NCBI RefSeq assembly: GCF_004959855.1
Contig: NZ_SPNT01000007.1
Coordinates: forward strand, 186,001-250,000
DNA from: Nitratireductor sp. XY-223
GTDB taxonomy: Bacteria > Pseudomonadota > Alphaproteobacteria > Rhizobiales > Rhizobiaceae
DNA length: 64,000 nt
Reading direction: 5' to 3'
Shown: positions 38,132 through 48,058 of the stretch, piece by piece
Layout of the letters: each line of letters opens with the position of its first letter
Position numbering within the stretch: position 1 is the stretch's first letter
Notes under the pieces: generated by a model
The model's input: the letters and a program-made list of their open reading frames with translations, nothing else
Databases searched by the model: none
What the model was told of the DNA's origin: nothing
Position numbers and translations under genes: made by a program

Positions 38132-38899
38132 CTAGCGCATTTTCAGGCGTCGCCAGAGCTCCGCGTAATTGCGGTCGTTCTGTTGGTCCGCCTCGGCCTT
38201 CTCGGCCGTGTTGGGACTGACCATGACGAAAGGCTCGCAGCCCCGTTTGACCATGATCTCGGCGGTTGCGGCATTGATCGCCTGTCCGACGGCGATGGCG
38301 ATCGAGGTGGACGTCGCGCCGACCCGGTATTTCAGGCCATCGATGGAAATGCCGGCGTCACCCATCGGCACGCCGGTGTCGATCACGACATCCGCCAGCT
38401 CGAACAGCCGCTTGCCGCAGGAGTGGCGCGACGGCGTCGACGAGGAATGCGGCACGGAGGTCACGCCGATGAGCTTCATGCCGTGCGCCTTGGCCCCGAC
38501 CGCGATGTCGAGCGTCACCGCATTGAGGCCGGAATGGGAGAAGATCAGCATGGCATCGCCGGGATCGAGCTGATGCGAGGACAGGATCGCATCGCCATAG
38601 CCCTCGCGCCCGTGGATGAACCTGTACTGCCGTGCCCCGCCATCGCCCAGCACGCGGTGGAACGAGATCATCGTGCTTTCGACGATCGGCCGGAAACCGG
38701 TGACCGTTCCGGTGCGCGGGAACATCTCCATCGCCGCAAAGGAGCCGTGGCCGGTGCCGAAGGTAAAGACCAGCTTGTCGTTCATGATCGCCTCGGCGCA
38801 GATTTCGGCAGCGGCCTCGATGGCCGGGCCTTGCGTATCCGCGACCTTCTGCAGCCGTTCAATCACGGTGCCGAAATAGTCAGATGAAATGCTGCCCAT
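38132..38899 (-). CDS. SIS (sugar isomerase) domain protein
   Basis: FTFGTGHGSFAAMEMFPR; LIFSHSGLNAVTLDIAVGAKAHGMKLIGVTS; start at MGSISSDYFG. Confidence 0.85.
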   Translation of the reverse strand: MGSISSDYFGTVIERLQKVADTQGPAIEAAAEICAEAIMNDKLVFTFGTGHGSFAAMEMFPRTGTVTGFRPIVESTMISFHRVLGDGGARQYRFIHGREGYGDAILSSHQLDPGDAMLIFSHSGLNAVTLDIAVGAKAHGMKLIGVTSVPHSSSTPSRHSCGKRLFELADVVIDTGVPMGDAGISIDGLKYRVGATSTSIAIAVGQAINAATAEIMVKRGCEPFVMVSPNTAEKAEADQQNDRNYAELWRRLKMR

Positions 38900-38929
38900 C
38901 ATCGTCCTCCATGCCAAGCCGGCACACAT

Positions 38930-39667
38930 TTATTCAAGCGCGCACAGCCCGTTCAGCGCGATTTCAAACAATTGCCCTTCGCCGCGTGCGAGCGCCTCGG
39001 GATCCAGTTTTTCCTGCGTCAGCGCGTCCACCGTTCCGAGGCACAGCGTGGCGCAGGCGACATCGAGCGCGGCGGCGGCGGCCAGCAGTCCCGACGTTTC
39101 CATGTCGACCGCCAGGACACCCCTTTTCTTGAGCAGTTCCTTGTTGGCGGCGGCGCGTTCACGGCCGGCCGCGTCTATGCCGAACATGTCGCGGTAAAAC
39201 GCGTCGTAGGTGGCATAAATGCCGTCCCGCACATTTTGCCCGGCTGCCTTCGCGGCCCCGTGAAGGGCATCGATCAGGCCGGCGTCCGCCGGATAGGGTG
39301 CATCGCCTGCAAGATAGGACGGGGATGTGCCGTCGAAGCCGAGGGCGGCGCTGCTGATGACGAAATCGCCGCCACGCGCCGGCGGAAAATACATGGCCGT
39401 TCCGATCCTCAGGAACCGCCTGATACCGAGATCGGCAAGTTCGTGCAGCACGATCGTGGCGATCGGTGCGCCCATGCCGAAGGCGGCAACCGTCAGGGCC
39501 CTGCCCCGGAAACTTCCGGTGACGGATTTGAGCCCGCGCGACACGGGCAGGAACCGCGGCGCCTCCAGCAGTTTCGCGATGCGGTCCACCCGGTCCGGGT
39601 CGCCGATCAGCACGGCGCGGTCGCCTACATCATCGGCCGAATATCCGAGGTACCAGGCCTTCTTCAT
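38930..39667 (-). CDS. Nucleoside phosphorylase (uridine/purine nucleoside phosphorylase family)
   Basis: LIGDPDRVDRIA, AFGMGAPIATIVLHEL, AVDMETSGLLAAA; start refined to MKKAWYLGYS. Confidence 0.9.
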   Translation of the reverse strand: MKKAWYLGYSADDVGDRAVLIGDPDRVDRIAKLLEAPRFLPVSRGLKSVTGSFRGRALTVAAFGMGAPIATIVLHELADLGIRRFLRIGTAMYFPPARGGDFVISSAALGFDGTSPSYLAGDAPYPADAGLIDALHGAAKAAGQNVRDGIYATYDAFYRDMFGIDAAGRERAAANKELLKKRGVLAVDMETSGLLAAAAALDVACATLCLGTVDALTQEKLDPEALARGEGQLFEIALNGLCALE

Positions 39668-40509
39668 GGGATTTGCCTTTCCAGCCGCCGTTTCAGCATC
39701 TTTCGCGCCATATCGAGGCCGATCTGCACCGCTGCGCGCGGATCCGTTGTCCCCGCCATTTCGGCGGCCACGAACCCGCCGGCCAGCGTGTCGCCCGCGC
39801 CGGTCGTGTCGCGGACGGGCAGCGGCACCACCTTCAGCGATTGCACCTGGCCGTTGCGTTCGACGGTAATCCCGTCCGGCCCGCGCGTCTCGACGATGAG
39901 TGTGTCGCGCCCTACGTCCCAGACGAGGCCGCGCTCCGAACTGTTGCAGAATATGACGTCGGCGATGTCCGAGATCTGCGCGCAGATATCGGGGGTGAAG
40001 CAGCGCGCATCGTTCTTGACCACCCAGTAAAGCCGGGCATCCCTGTTCCGGCACGCGAGTATCTCCCGCGTCAGGTGCGGCGGCCCGACCGAGATGCACA
40101 GATGGGTCGCCGACCCGATGAGACCGCGCTGGGCCTCGGTCAGTTCCTCGTCGCCGGCAAACACCGGATCGAACAGGCAGGCGCAGGTGCCGTCATCCTG
40201 ATAGGCAAGGATCGCCGTCGGCGCACGTGGCGACGGCAGTCGGGCGATCCCGCGTGTGTCCGCGCCGGCATTGTCCAGCGTCTCGACATAATGCTCGCTC
40301 TCGGCACCGGTGCCGACCCAGGTGACGGGCAAAACGGGCCCGCTTCTTCCGGCCACCGCCAGCGCCATATAGGCGGGACATCCGCCGATGCGCGGCCAGG
40401 CAGCCGGGTCGCGGTGGTCGATCAGCGTCGTCTGATCGCCGCCGATCTGTCCGGCAAGGCCGACCGGGTAGTCGAGGCTGGCATAGCCGGTGACCGCCAG
40501 CATGGTCAT
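39664..40509 (-). CDS. PfkB family carbohydrate/nucleoside kinase
   Basis: DTTGAGDTLAGGFVA C-terminal PfkB signature. Confidence 0.9.
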   Translation of the reverse strand: MTMLAVTGYASLDYPVGLAGQIGGDQTTLIDHRDPAAWPRIGGCPAYMALAVAGRSGPVLPVTWVGTGAESEHYVETLDNAGADTRGIARLPSPRAPTAILAYQDDGTCACLFDPVFAGDEELTEAQRGLIGSATHLCISVGPPHLTREILACRNRDARLYWVVKNDARCFTPDICAQISDIADVIFCNSSERGLVWDVGRDTLIVETRGPDGITVERNGQVQSLKVVPLPVRDTTGAGDTLAGGFVAAEMAGTTDPRAAVQIGLDMARKMLKRRLERQIP

Positions 40510-41060
40510 GACAGCATCTCCACCGCCTCGTCCGTTGAGACCAGACGGCCCATATAGCGCTCCATGTCCTCCAACGACGCTTTCGCAAGGTGGTCCCGGT
40601 TCGAATTTGTCGCGTCCTTGACGACGCAGACCTCAAAACCGTTGGCAAAGGCATCCTGCGCGGTCGCCCGGACGCAGACATTGGTCTTCACCCCGCACAG
40701 CACCACCTGCTCCACCGCCTGCTCATTGAGAAACAGCGCCAGCTCGGTTGCGAAGAAGGCACTGAAGCGCCGTTTGACGATCTCGATTTCATGGCGCTTT
40801 CCGGTCGGGCCGAATCCGTCGAAATACGCGGCGTTGAAACCGCCGCTCACGCAGTGGCGCGGCAGCCGCTTCTGCTCGAAATCCTCAAAACCGTCGCGGT
40901 GCCGGTCGGCAACATGCACGACCGGTGTGCGCGAGGCTCCGGCAGCGGCGATGAGACGCTTGACGTTGCCTGTCACATCGGCGGCCGCCGGATAATAATT
41001 CTCGCCGTCCGGGTGCAGGAAGGAGTTCTGCATGTCGATTACGATGAGTGCCGACTTCAT
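40506..41060 (-). CDS. Isochorismatase-like cysteine amidohydrolase
   Basis: ALIVIDMQNSFLH (Asp), VKRRFSAFF (Lys), LCGVKTNVCVRATAQDA (Cys) triad; start at MKSALIVID. Confidence 0.9.
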   Translation of the reverse strand: MKSALIVIDMQNSFLHPDGENYYPAAADVTGNVKRLIAAAGASRTPVVHVADRHRDGFEDFEQKRLPRHCVSGGFNAAYFDGFGPTGKRHEIEIVKRRFSAFFATELALFLNEQAVEQVVLCGVKTNVCVRATAQDAFANGFEVCVVKDATNSNRDHLAKASLEDMERYMGRLVSTDEAVEMLS

Positions 41061-41956
41061 GGGGCCACAGCCTTTCTGCGATGATTGCGCCATCCTGCGA
41101 TACACAGTGCGACGAGTACCATGAGATAGGGTATCGTGCCGATGAGCTTCGGCGGCAGACCCGCCGTCTGCATGCGGATCTGGGTGGCGTCGAGGAAACC
41201 GAACAGCAGGCACACCAAGGCGGTCGCGATCGGCCGGTCGCGGCCGAAATAGAATGCTGCCAGCGCGATAAAGCCGCGGCCCGCCGTCAGCCCCTCATTG
41301 AACAGGCCGATGGAGGCCAACGCCAGGTGGGCGCCGCCGAGTCCGGAGAAGAAACCGGCGAACGCGGTTGAAAAATCCTGCACATTGCGGCCCGATATGC
41401 CCATCGCACGGGCCACTTGCGGCGCGTTGCCGGTGGCGCGCACCCAAAGGCCGATGCGCGTGTTCGCCAGCAAAAACGGCAGCGCGAAGACGGTCAGCCA
41501 GGCAAAAACGGTCAGCGGCTCCAGCTCCGACAGCGCAAGTCCGAACAGCGGAATCGACGACACGGAATCAGGCAGGAATTTCGGCAGCAGCTGCACGTCG
41601 GGAAGCCGCAGCGTGCCGCTGGAATCGTAGACCCAGTTGAGCACGAAACCGATCAGGCCGGCGACCAGAACATTCAGGCCGAGCCCGGCGACGATCATGT
41701 TGGCGTTGGCCCGGGTGATCACCAGGGAGAACAGATAGCCGATGACGGCGCCCGCGACAGCGGCCGCGACGACGGCAAAGAACCAGCCGCCGGTCATCGA
41801 AGAGACGATGACCGCGACGAAGGCGCCGGCGAGCATCTTGGCATCGAGCGCGATATTGACGATGCCGCCCTGGCGATTGACCAGGCCGCCCATCGCCGCG
41901 AGCAGGATGGGTGTCGTCAGCGTCAGCGACGCGGCAATGACCTGGTCGATGATCAT
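41057..41956 (-). CDS. ABC transporter permease (BMP/nucleoside type)
   Basis: TLTTPILLAAMGGLVNRQGGIVNIALDAKMLAGAF; start at MIIDQVIAAS. Confidence 0.9.
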   Translation of the reverse strand: MIIDQVIAASLTLTTPILLAAMGGLVNRQGGIVNIALDAKMLAGAFVAVIVSSMTGGWFFAVVAAAVAGAVIGYLFSLVITRANANMIVAGLGLNVLVAGLIGFVLNWVYDSSGTLRLPDVQLLPKFLPDSVSSIPLFGLALSELEPLTVFAWLTVFALPFLLANTRIGLWVRATGNAPQVARAMGISGRNVQDFSTAFAGFFSGLGGAHLALASIGLFNEGLTAGRGFIALAAFYFGRDRPIATALVCLLFGFLDATQIRMQTAGLPPKLIGTIPYLMVLVALCIAGWRNHRRKAVAP

Positions 41957-43017
41957 CGGCGCGCCCTCCACCGCGAGAGGCTGATCCGGCCGAGTTCGAC
42001 AACCGCGAAGATCATCACTGTGCCTTCGATGATGTTGACGATATCAAGGGGGATATCGGAGAAGAGCTGGACGGTGGTGCCGGCAGAGGCCAGCGCGCCG
42101 AACAGCACCGCGCCGAGGAAGATCCCGACGGCGTTGTTGCGGCCGAGCAGCGCGACCGCCATCCCGGTGAAGCCGTAACCGGGCGAAAAGCCGTCGGCAA
42201 ACCGGTGCAGCTGGCCAAGCGCGTGGGATCCGCCACCGAGGCCGGAAATGACGCCCGAAAGTACCATCACCAAGATGATGGTCGCCGGTATTGAAATGCC
42301 GACGGCACTCGAAAAACGCTTGCTCTGGCCGACCAGCGCGGCCTCGAAACCCGAAGGCGTCCGGCGTGCCCATATGCCGTAAAGGACAACGACCAAAATG
42401 CCGACCAGAAAGCCCGCGTGCAGGGTCGATGGCGGCAGCAGCCGCGGCAGCTGCGCCGCCTCGTGGACCAGCGGCGTGACGTTGTTTCCGGAGATCTCGG
42501 AAAGCAGCGGACCGTTAACGAGGTATCCCGTGATGCCGAAGGCGACGAAGTTCAGCATCAGCGTCGAGACGACCTCGTCGACCTCGTAGCGCGCCAGCAG
42601 GAAGCCCGGAACATAGAGCCAGATCGCCGAGACGATGGCGGCAAAGCCGAATGCGAGCGGTATGAGCGTGGGGCCCAGCGCAGCCGGAAGGGTGAAGCCG
42701 ATGAACGCGGCGCAAAGTCCGCCAACGACGAATGCGCCCTCAACACCCACATTGAAGACGCCGGAACGGAAACAGATCGCGGTGGCGACCCCGGTGAAGA
42801 GCAGCGGCGTGGCGGCGGACAGCGTCGCCGCGATGCGCCGCTGCGTGCCGAAGGATTCGGCGAACATCAGCGCGAAGACGTCGATCGGGTTCTCACCGAT
42901 GAGCAACAGCACGAACGCGGCCACCACAAGGGCCACGAGGAAGGGAAAGGCGAGGCCGACGCCCCTGTCGAGCCAGCCCTCGAAAAGCGGTCGCCGGATG
43001 CTTGCCTCTTCAGCCAT
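41953..43017 (-). CDS. ABC transporter permease (BMP/nucleoside type)
   Basis: AATLSAATPLLFTGVATAICFRSGVFNVGVEGAFVVGG. Confidence 0.92.
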   Translation of the reverse strand: MAEEASIRRPLFEGWLDRGVGLAFPFLVALVVAAFVLLLIGENPIDVFALMFAESFGTQRRIAATLSAATPLLFTGVATAICFRSGVFNVGVEGAFVVGGLCAAFIGFTLPAALGPTLIPLAFGFAAIVSAIWLYVPGFLLARYEVDEVVSTLMLNFVAFGITGYLVNGPLLSEISGNNVTPLVHEAAQLPRLLPPSTLHAGFLVGILVVVLYGIWARRTPSGFEAALVGQSKRFSSAVGISIPATIILVMVLSGVISGLGGGSHALGQLHRFADGFSPGYGFTGMAVALLGRNNAVGIFLGAVLFGALASAGTTVQLFSDIPLDIVNIIEGTVMIFAVVELGRISLSRWRARR

Positions 43018-44596
43018 CGCCCGCTCCCTGCATCACCATCAGCCTTCCGATCCGGCCGATATCGGCATCCGCGGCACTTGTCTCGCCGACGATCGCCCCG
43101 TCCGCCATCACAAGAATGCGATCCGACAGGGACAGGATTTCATCGAGTTCTTCCGAAACCAGCAGCACCGATCCGCCGGAGGCGCGAAACTCGGACAGAA
43201 TGCCGTGGATGGCGGCAATGCCCACAAGATCGACGCCCCGGGTCGGCTGCGAGACAATCAGAAGGCCGGGCTTGGAAGCGATTTCCCGCGCAAAGACCAG
43301 CCGCTGCTGATTGCCGCCGGAAAGGTCGCCGGCGGCGTCGCCGAGCCCGCCGTAGCGCACGCCGATGAAGGCGAGGCGCTCCTCGGCAACGCGACGCATG
43401 GCGCCCCGGTCGAAGAAGCTGCCCTTGCGCACCGGCGGCTTGCGCTGGCTGCCGGCGATCACATTGGCTTCCACCGATGCTTCCAGCGCCAGGCCCTCGT
43501 GCCGCCGGTCGGCGCTCACATAGCCCATGCCGAGGGTGCGCCTTTGCCGGTTGGACAGATGCGTGATGTCCTGTCCGGCGAACGAAACCGTGCCGCCGTC
43601 AACCGCGCGCAGTCCGACAAGGCACTCGACCAGTTCGTTCTGCCCGTTGCCGCTGACGCCAGCGAGGCCGACGATCTCGCCGGCGCGGACGTTAAAGTCG
43701 ACACCGTGCAGCGGATGGGATTTTTCGACGACCGGCGTGGTCAGGCCCCTGACCTCCATCACGACGTCTCCCGAAACACCGTGCCGGGTTTCCGGCGTCG
43801 CGGCGGCTACCGGAAGGGCGCCCTGCCCGCCGACCATGTGGCCGGCGATCGTGCCGGCGTCGGTGTCGGCAACCAAGCTGCAATACTGCACCTCGCCGCG
43901 CCGGATGACGGTGACCCGGTCGGCCAGCGCCATCACTTCTCTCAGCTTGTGGCTGATGAACAGGATGGTGGTGCCGTTGTCGCGCAGGCTTTTTAAGAGT
44001 TCGAACAGGTCATCGACCTGTTGCGGCGCCAGGACGGCGGTCGGCTCATCAAGGATGAGAATGCGCGTGCCGCGTCTCAAAAGCCGGATGATCTCAACAA
44101 ATTGCTGGATATGGACGGGCGTGTTGCGGGCCGTGCGGCTCCAGTCGACATGGGCCGCTGTTTCCCGCGCCAGCCGCTCGCCGGATTCGAGCGCTGCGCG
44201 CCAGTCGATCGGCGACGCCGGACCGAGGGTGCGTGTGACGGGCTCGTCTCCAAGCACCAGGTTTTCAAGCAGCGTGAGATCGGGCGCCAGCATGAATTCC
44301 TGGTGCACCATGCCGATGCCGAGCGCGAACGCCCTTTGCGGGCCGGTCAGTTCGACCGGCCTGTCGTCAACGACGATGCGGCCGCTGTCGGGCTGCTCGA
44401 TGCCCTGCAGGATGCGCATGAGCGTCGACTTTCCGGCGCCGTTCTCACCGACAATGGCGTGGATTTCGCCGGGCGCGACGGCGATCGATACATCGCGGTT
44501 GGCCTCGACACTGCCGTAGCGCTTGCAAATCCCTTCGGCGCCAAGCCGCACGGAGACCTTTTTCGGATCTTCTGGCAGCGCGTTCTCAACGTTCAT
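43010..44596 (-). CDS. ABC transporter ATP-binding protein (two NBDs, BMP/nucleoside type)
   Basis: VGENGAGKSTLMRILQG; LSGGNQQRLVFAREI; start at MNVENALPED. Confidence 0.93.
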   Translation of the reverse strand: MNVENALPEDPKKVSVRLGAEGICKRYGSVEANRDVSIAVAPGEIHAIVGENGAGKSTLMRILQGIEQPDSGRIVVDDRPVELTGPQRAFALGIGMVHQEFMLAPDLTLLENLVLGDEPVTRTLGPASPIDWRAALESGERLARETAAHVDWSRTARNTPVHIQQFVEIIRLLRRGTRILILDEPTAVLAPQQVDDLFELLKSLRDNGTTILFISHKLREVMALADRVTVIRRGEVQYCSLVADTDAGTIAGHMVGGQGALPVAAATPETRHGVSGDVVMEVRGLTTPVVEKSHPLHGVDFNVRAGEIVGLAGVSGNGQNELVECLVGLRAVDGGTVSFAGQDITHLSNRQRRTLGMGYVSADRRHEGLALEASVEANVIAGSQRKPPVRKGSFFDRGAMRRVAEERLAFIGVRYGGLGDAAGDLSGGNQQRLVFAREIASKPGLLIVSQPTRGVDLVGIAAIHGILSEFRASGGSVLLVSEELDEILSLSDRILVMADGAIVGETSAADADIGRIGRLMVMQGAGDG

Positions 44597-44617
44597 CGAA
44601 CATCTTTCGGACACGGA

Positions 44618-44639
44618 CGGGGCGGCCGAGGCCGCCCCG
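44618..44639 (-). other. Intercistronic stem-loop 3' of BMP SBP gene (9-bp perfect stem, 4-nt loop)
   Basis: + strand CGGGGCGGC-CGAG-GCCGCCCCG between SBP stop (44657) and ATPase start (44596). Confidence 0.7.
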
Positions 44640-44656
44640 AACCGCGCTTGGGAGGC

Positions 44657-45691
44657 TTACTGGAAGAAGTCCGGATAGCCCTGGGTCGAAACATCCCAGA
44701 CTTCGATCTTGCCGTCGATGATTTCGGCCTTCATGGCCTCGACCTTTTCGACATAGGCGGCCGGGATCATGTCCTTGGTATGCTTCATGTCGGACAGCGC
44801 GACGCCGTTTTGCGCGAGTCCGAAATCCATCACTTCACCGCCAGGGAACTTGCCATCGGCGTAGTTGTTGATGATGTCTTCCACGGCGACATCCACCCGC
44901 TTGATCATGCTGGTCAGCACATTGCCGGGCGCCATGCCGTCCTGGTCGGTGTCGACGCCGATGGCATAGGCGCCGGCGGCCTTGGCGGCCTCGATGATGC
45001 CGATACCGGTGCCGCCCGCGACCTGATAGACGATGTCCGCGCCTTCATCGAACATGGCCTTGGCCATCTGCTGGCCCTTGGCCGGGTCGCCGAAGGAATC
45101 GGAATAGGCGACCTTGACCTCGATATCGGGATTGATGGCCTTGGCACCCTGGATATAGCCGACGATGAACTTGTCGATCCCCGGCGCCTTTACGCCGCCG
45201 ATGACGCCGATGATTGGCTTGCCGTTGATCCCCTTGATGGATTCGTCGGTCGTGACCTGGGCGGCCAAGGCGCCGGCCAGATACGAGCCCTCATGCTCGC
45301 CGAAGACCACCGATGCGACATTGTCGCCCTTGCGGGTCTGGTTCATGATGACCCAGTTGGCCTCCGGATAGTCGACGGCGAGTTTTTCCATCGGCTCGCC
45401 GTGGATCCATTCAAGGCTGATCACCAGCCCGAAACCGCCGTCGGCGGCGCGGCGCATGATCTCCTCGCCCTGGGCCGCGACATCCTTCGATTCGATCGGG
45501 CGTCCCTCGATGCCGGTGTTTTTCAATCCCGCCTGGAAGCCGGCATTGGCGGTGTCGTTCCACGAGCCGTCGCCGAGACCGCCCTGGGCTATGATCAGGG
45601 CGGCCGGCGCCACGTCGGCGGCCTGCGCCGATACCGACAGGCCCACTCCCATTGCGGCCAATCCGCAGGCGATCGCTGTTGCTTTCAACAT
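44657..45691 (-). CDS. BMP family ABC transporter substrate-binding protein
   Basis: Sec signal MLKATAIACGLAAMGVGLSVSAQAA; GLGDGSWNDTANAGFQ; GADIVYQVAGGTGIGIIEAAKAAGAYAIGVDTDQ. Confidence 0.95.
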   Translation of the reverse strand: MLKATAIACGLAAMGVGLSVSAQAADVAPAALIIAQGGLGDGSWNDTANAGFQAGLKNTGIEGRPIESKDVAAQGEEIMRRAADGGFGLVISLEWIHGEPMEKLAVDYPEANWVIMNQTRKGDNVASVVFGEHEGSYLAGALAAQVTTDESIKGINGKPIIGVIGGVKAPGIDKFIVGYIQGAKAINPDIEVKVAYSDSFGDPAKGQQMAKAMFDEGADIVYQVAGGTGIGIIEAAKAAGAYAIGVDTDQDGMAPGNVLTSMIKRVDVAVEDIINNYADGKFPGGEVMDFGLAQNGVALSDMKHTKDMIPAAYVEKVEAMKAEIIDGKIEVWDVSTQGYPDFFQ

Positions 45692-45692
45692 C

Positions 45693-46508
45693 TCATTTCC
45701 TCCTGTTAACTGGATTGGACACGCGTCCGCCGAGGCTGAGGATGTTCGGCCCATCATGGTCCGCAACCTCGCTCGGTGCCGATACCAGACGCATGTCGTA
45801 GGTGTAGTACTCCCCGTGATAGACGGCCTCCACGGCCTCGACCAGCCGCCCCGATCCGTCGTAGCTGCGGCGGAAAACGACCATGACCGCCGCCGGATCG
45901 TCGAGGCCGAGAAGCAGCGTTTCCTCCGCATTCGCGATCCGGGTCGTCACACGTTCGCGGGCCTCGCGGACCTTGAAACCGGCCTCGTCAAGCGCGTGGT
46001 AAAGGGAGAACCCGCTGTCGTTCAACGCCTCTTCGTTTCGGCCGTTGAGCGCGCCGACGCGGCGCGCGACGTGGGCCGGCACGATCGACCGGTGTATGGC
46101 GCAAGGCAATCCGTCCAGCGAACGCAGCCGGCACAGATAAAGTGCAGGACCGTCGCAATCGAATTCCCTGACCTGTTCCTCGGACGCCGCCTCCAGGGCG
46201 ATCAGCATTTGCTGGGACTGCTTGCCCTCGCCCGCCGCTGATTCCGTGAAGCTCAGCAGGTTTCCGGCACGGCGGTGCAGCGACGGACGTGCAACGAAAC
46301 TGCCGGCACCCTGACGACGGTGCACGATACCGTCGCTGACGAGTTGTTCGATGGCGCGCACGACCGTGCCCCGGCTGACGCCGTGATCGGCACAGAGCTG
46401 GGCTTCACTCGGCAGGCGGTCGCCGGGCTTGAAGGCGCCGTGCGCGATCCTGCTTCGCAGATCGTCGGCGAGCATGAGGTAGCGCGGCTGGGCAAGATGT
46501 CTCTGCAT
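45693..46508 (-). CDS. GntR family (HutC subfamily, UTRA domain) transcriptional regulator
   Basis: FKPGDRLPSEAQLCADHGVSRGTVVRAIEQLVSDGIVHRRQGAGSFVA HTH plus UTRA-like C-terminus. Confidence 0.92.
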   Translation of the reverse strand: MQRHLAQPRYLMLADDLRSRIAHGAFKPGDRLPSEAQLCADHGVSRGTVVRAIEQLVSDGIVHRRQGAGSFVARPSLHRRAGNLLSFTESAAGEGKQSQQMLIALEAASEEQVREFDCDGPALYLCRLRSLDGLPCAIHRSIVPAHVARRVGALNGRNEEALNDSGFSLYHALDEAGFKVREARERVTTRIANAEETLLLGLDDPAAVMVVFRRSYDGSGRLVEAVEAVYHGEYYTYDMRLVSAPSEVADHDGPNILSLGGRVSNPVNRRK

Positions 46509-46530
46509 GGACACAGACTAATATGTCCAG

Positions 46531-46542
46531 TTGACTAGTCAA
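46531..46542. promoter_or_regulatory. Perfect 12-bp palindrome TTGACTAGTCAA, candidate GntR/HutC-type operator
   Basis: Lies 22 bp upstream of the gntR-type ATG at 46508. Confidence 0.55.
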
Positions 46543-46687
46543 GTTGAATCCCACTTTTCGGCACCGACGCTTTGCATGGACGGAACGCGGCGCTCCAAAC
46601 GATAGCAGAAAGGTCTCGTATCTAATTGATATCAAAGAAAATTCGTCCATCGGACACTGCGCATGCCGCAGCGCCCGTGCGGTGTTG

Positions 46688-48058
46688 TCAGGCGCGGCCC
46701 AGCAGGCGCTCCACCTCAAGCCCGTGGCTGAGCAGGCGTTCGTCCGCGCCGCCAACGGCGCACAGAAGCAGGCTCGTCGGCATCAGCGCCTTGTCCGTTC
46801 CGTTGGGCAGCGCCAGTCCCGGCATGTTCAGGAAATTGCCGATCGAGGTGTTGCGCAGGACCTTCAGATTGGTCTTGTGAAACAGTTCATCGTCGGCCTC
46901 CAGCGGCTCGATTTCGGGCGCCGTCATTGCCGTGGTCGGCATGGCGACCAACCCGCCATCGACGAATTCGGCCAGCTCTTCGGCGAGGCTCTCGCGCGCC
47001 CGCGAAAGCGTGATGACATCGGCCGCGGACATCGCCTTGCCGCCCATTATGCGGGACACGACACGGGCGTCGATCCGGCTGACCGAATTGCCGTCCACGA
47101 GATGGCGGTGCTCCGCGTAGGCGTCCGCAGCCGTGATGGTCCCGTGCTCGAGAGCCAGTTCCGCGGCCCTGGCGAAAATCTCGGAGGGCCCGCGGACAAT
47201 GCGCGCTCCCGCCGCCTCCAGCCGTCCGATGCTCTCACGGAAATTGGCCTCCACGTCGGGATCAAGATCGTCGAGGATGACGGCCTCTGGCACGCAGATC
47301 CTGAGCCCGGAGACCGATCTGCGCCGCACCCCCGTGGTAACGGCACCCAGAAGCACCGCATCCAGCAGCACGCAGTCCTCCACCGAGCGGGCGAGCGGCC
47401 CGACGGTGTCGAGCGTTCGGGAAAGCGGAAAGACACCTTTCTTGCTGATGCGTCGCTCACTCGGCTTGAAACCGACAATGCCGTTGAACGCGGCCGGGAT
47501 GCGGATGGAGCCGCCGGTGTCGGTGCCGATCGAGCAGGGAACGTAACCGGCAGCGACCGCGACGGCCGAGCCGGACGAGGAACCGCCCGGAACACGGGGC
47601 GTTCCGTTGCTGTGCGGATTGTGGGGCGTTCCGTAATGGGGATTGAGCCCGAGCCCGGAATAGGCGAACTCGGTCAGGTTGACCTTGCCGAGCGTGACCA
47701 TGCCCGCCGACGTGGCATTGGCGGCAACCGGCGCATCCATGTGGGCCGGATCGCTTCCCCTGAAGATGTTCGATGCCGCGGTGGTCCTGTGCCCGGCAAG
47801 GTCGACGAGATCCTTCCACGCGATGGGCACGCCATCCAGCGGCGAAAGCGGCTGGCCCGCCGACAGTCTTTTTTCCGATGCCCTCGCCTCGGCGAGGGCG
47901 CGCTCATGGGTGATCAGGATGAACACGTTGCCCGATTTATCGGCTTCGGCCTTCGCGAGAAGATGCCGGGTCAGGTCCACGGGGCTCGCCTCACCAGCCG
48001 CCAGCGCCCGGCCGACGGCCGATGCGGAACGGGATGACAGTTCGTCGAGATCAACCAT
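46688..48058 (-). CDS. Amidase signature family enzyme
   Basis: GVPIAWKDLVDLAGHRTT, PHNPHSNGTPRVPGGSSSGSAVAVAAGYVPCSIGTDTGGSIRIPAAFNGIVGFKPS (Ser-cisSer-Lys). Confidence 0.93.
   Translation of the reverse strand: MVDLDELSSRSASAVGRALAAGEASPVDLTRHLLAKAEADKSGNVFILITHERALAEARASEKRLSAGQPLSPLDGVPIAWKDLVDLAGHRTTAASNIFRGSDPAHMDAPVAANATSAGMVTLGKVNLTEFAYSGLGLNPHYGTPHNPHSNGTPRVPGGSSSGSAVAVAAGYVPCSIGTDTGGSIRIPAAFNGIVGFKPSERRISKKGVFPLSRTLDTVGPLARSVEDCVLLDAVLLGAVTTGVRRRSVSGLRICVPEAVILDDLDPDVEANFRESIGRLEAAGARIVRGPSEIFARAAELALEHGTITAADAYAEHRHLVDGNSVSRIDARVVSRIMGGKAMSAADVITLSRARESLAEELAEFVDGGLVAMPTTAMTAPEIEPLEADDELFHKTNLKVLRNTSIGNFLNMPGLALPNGTDKALMPTSLLLCAVGGADERLLSHGLEVERLLGRA

Noticed and set aside
38930-40099. 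Apparent 389-aa PfkB-phosphorylase fusion
   Set aside because: The N-terminal portion is a frame-shifted read of the PfkB gene. The phosphorylase starts at MKKAWYLGYS (39667).
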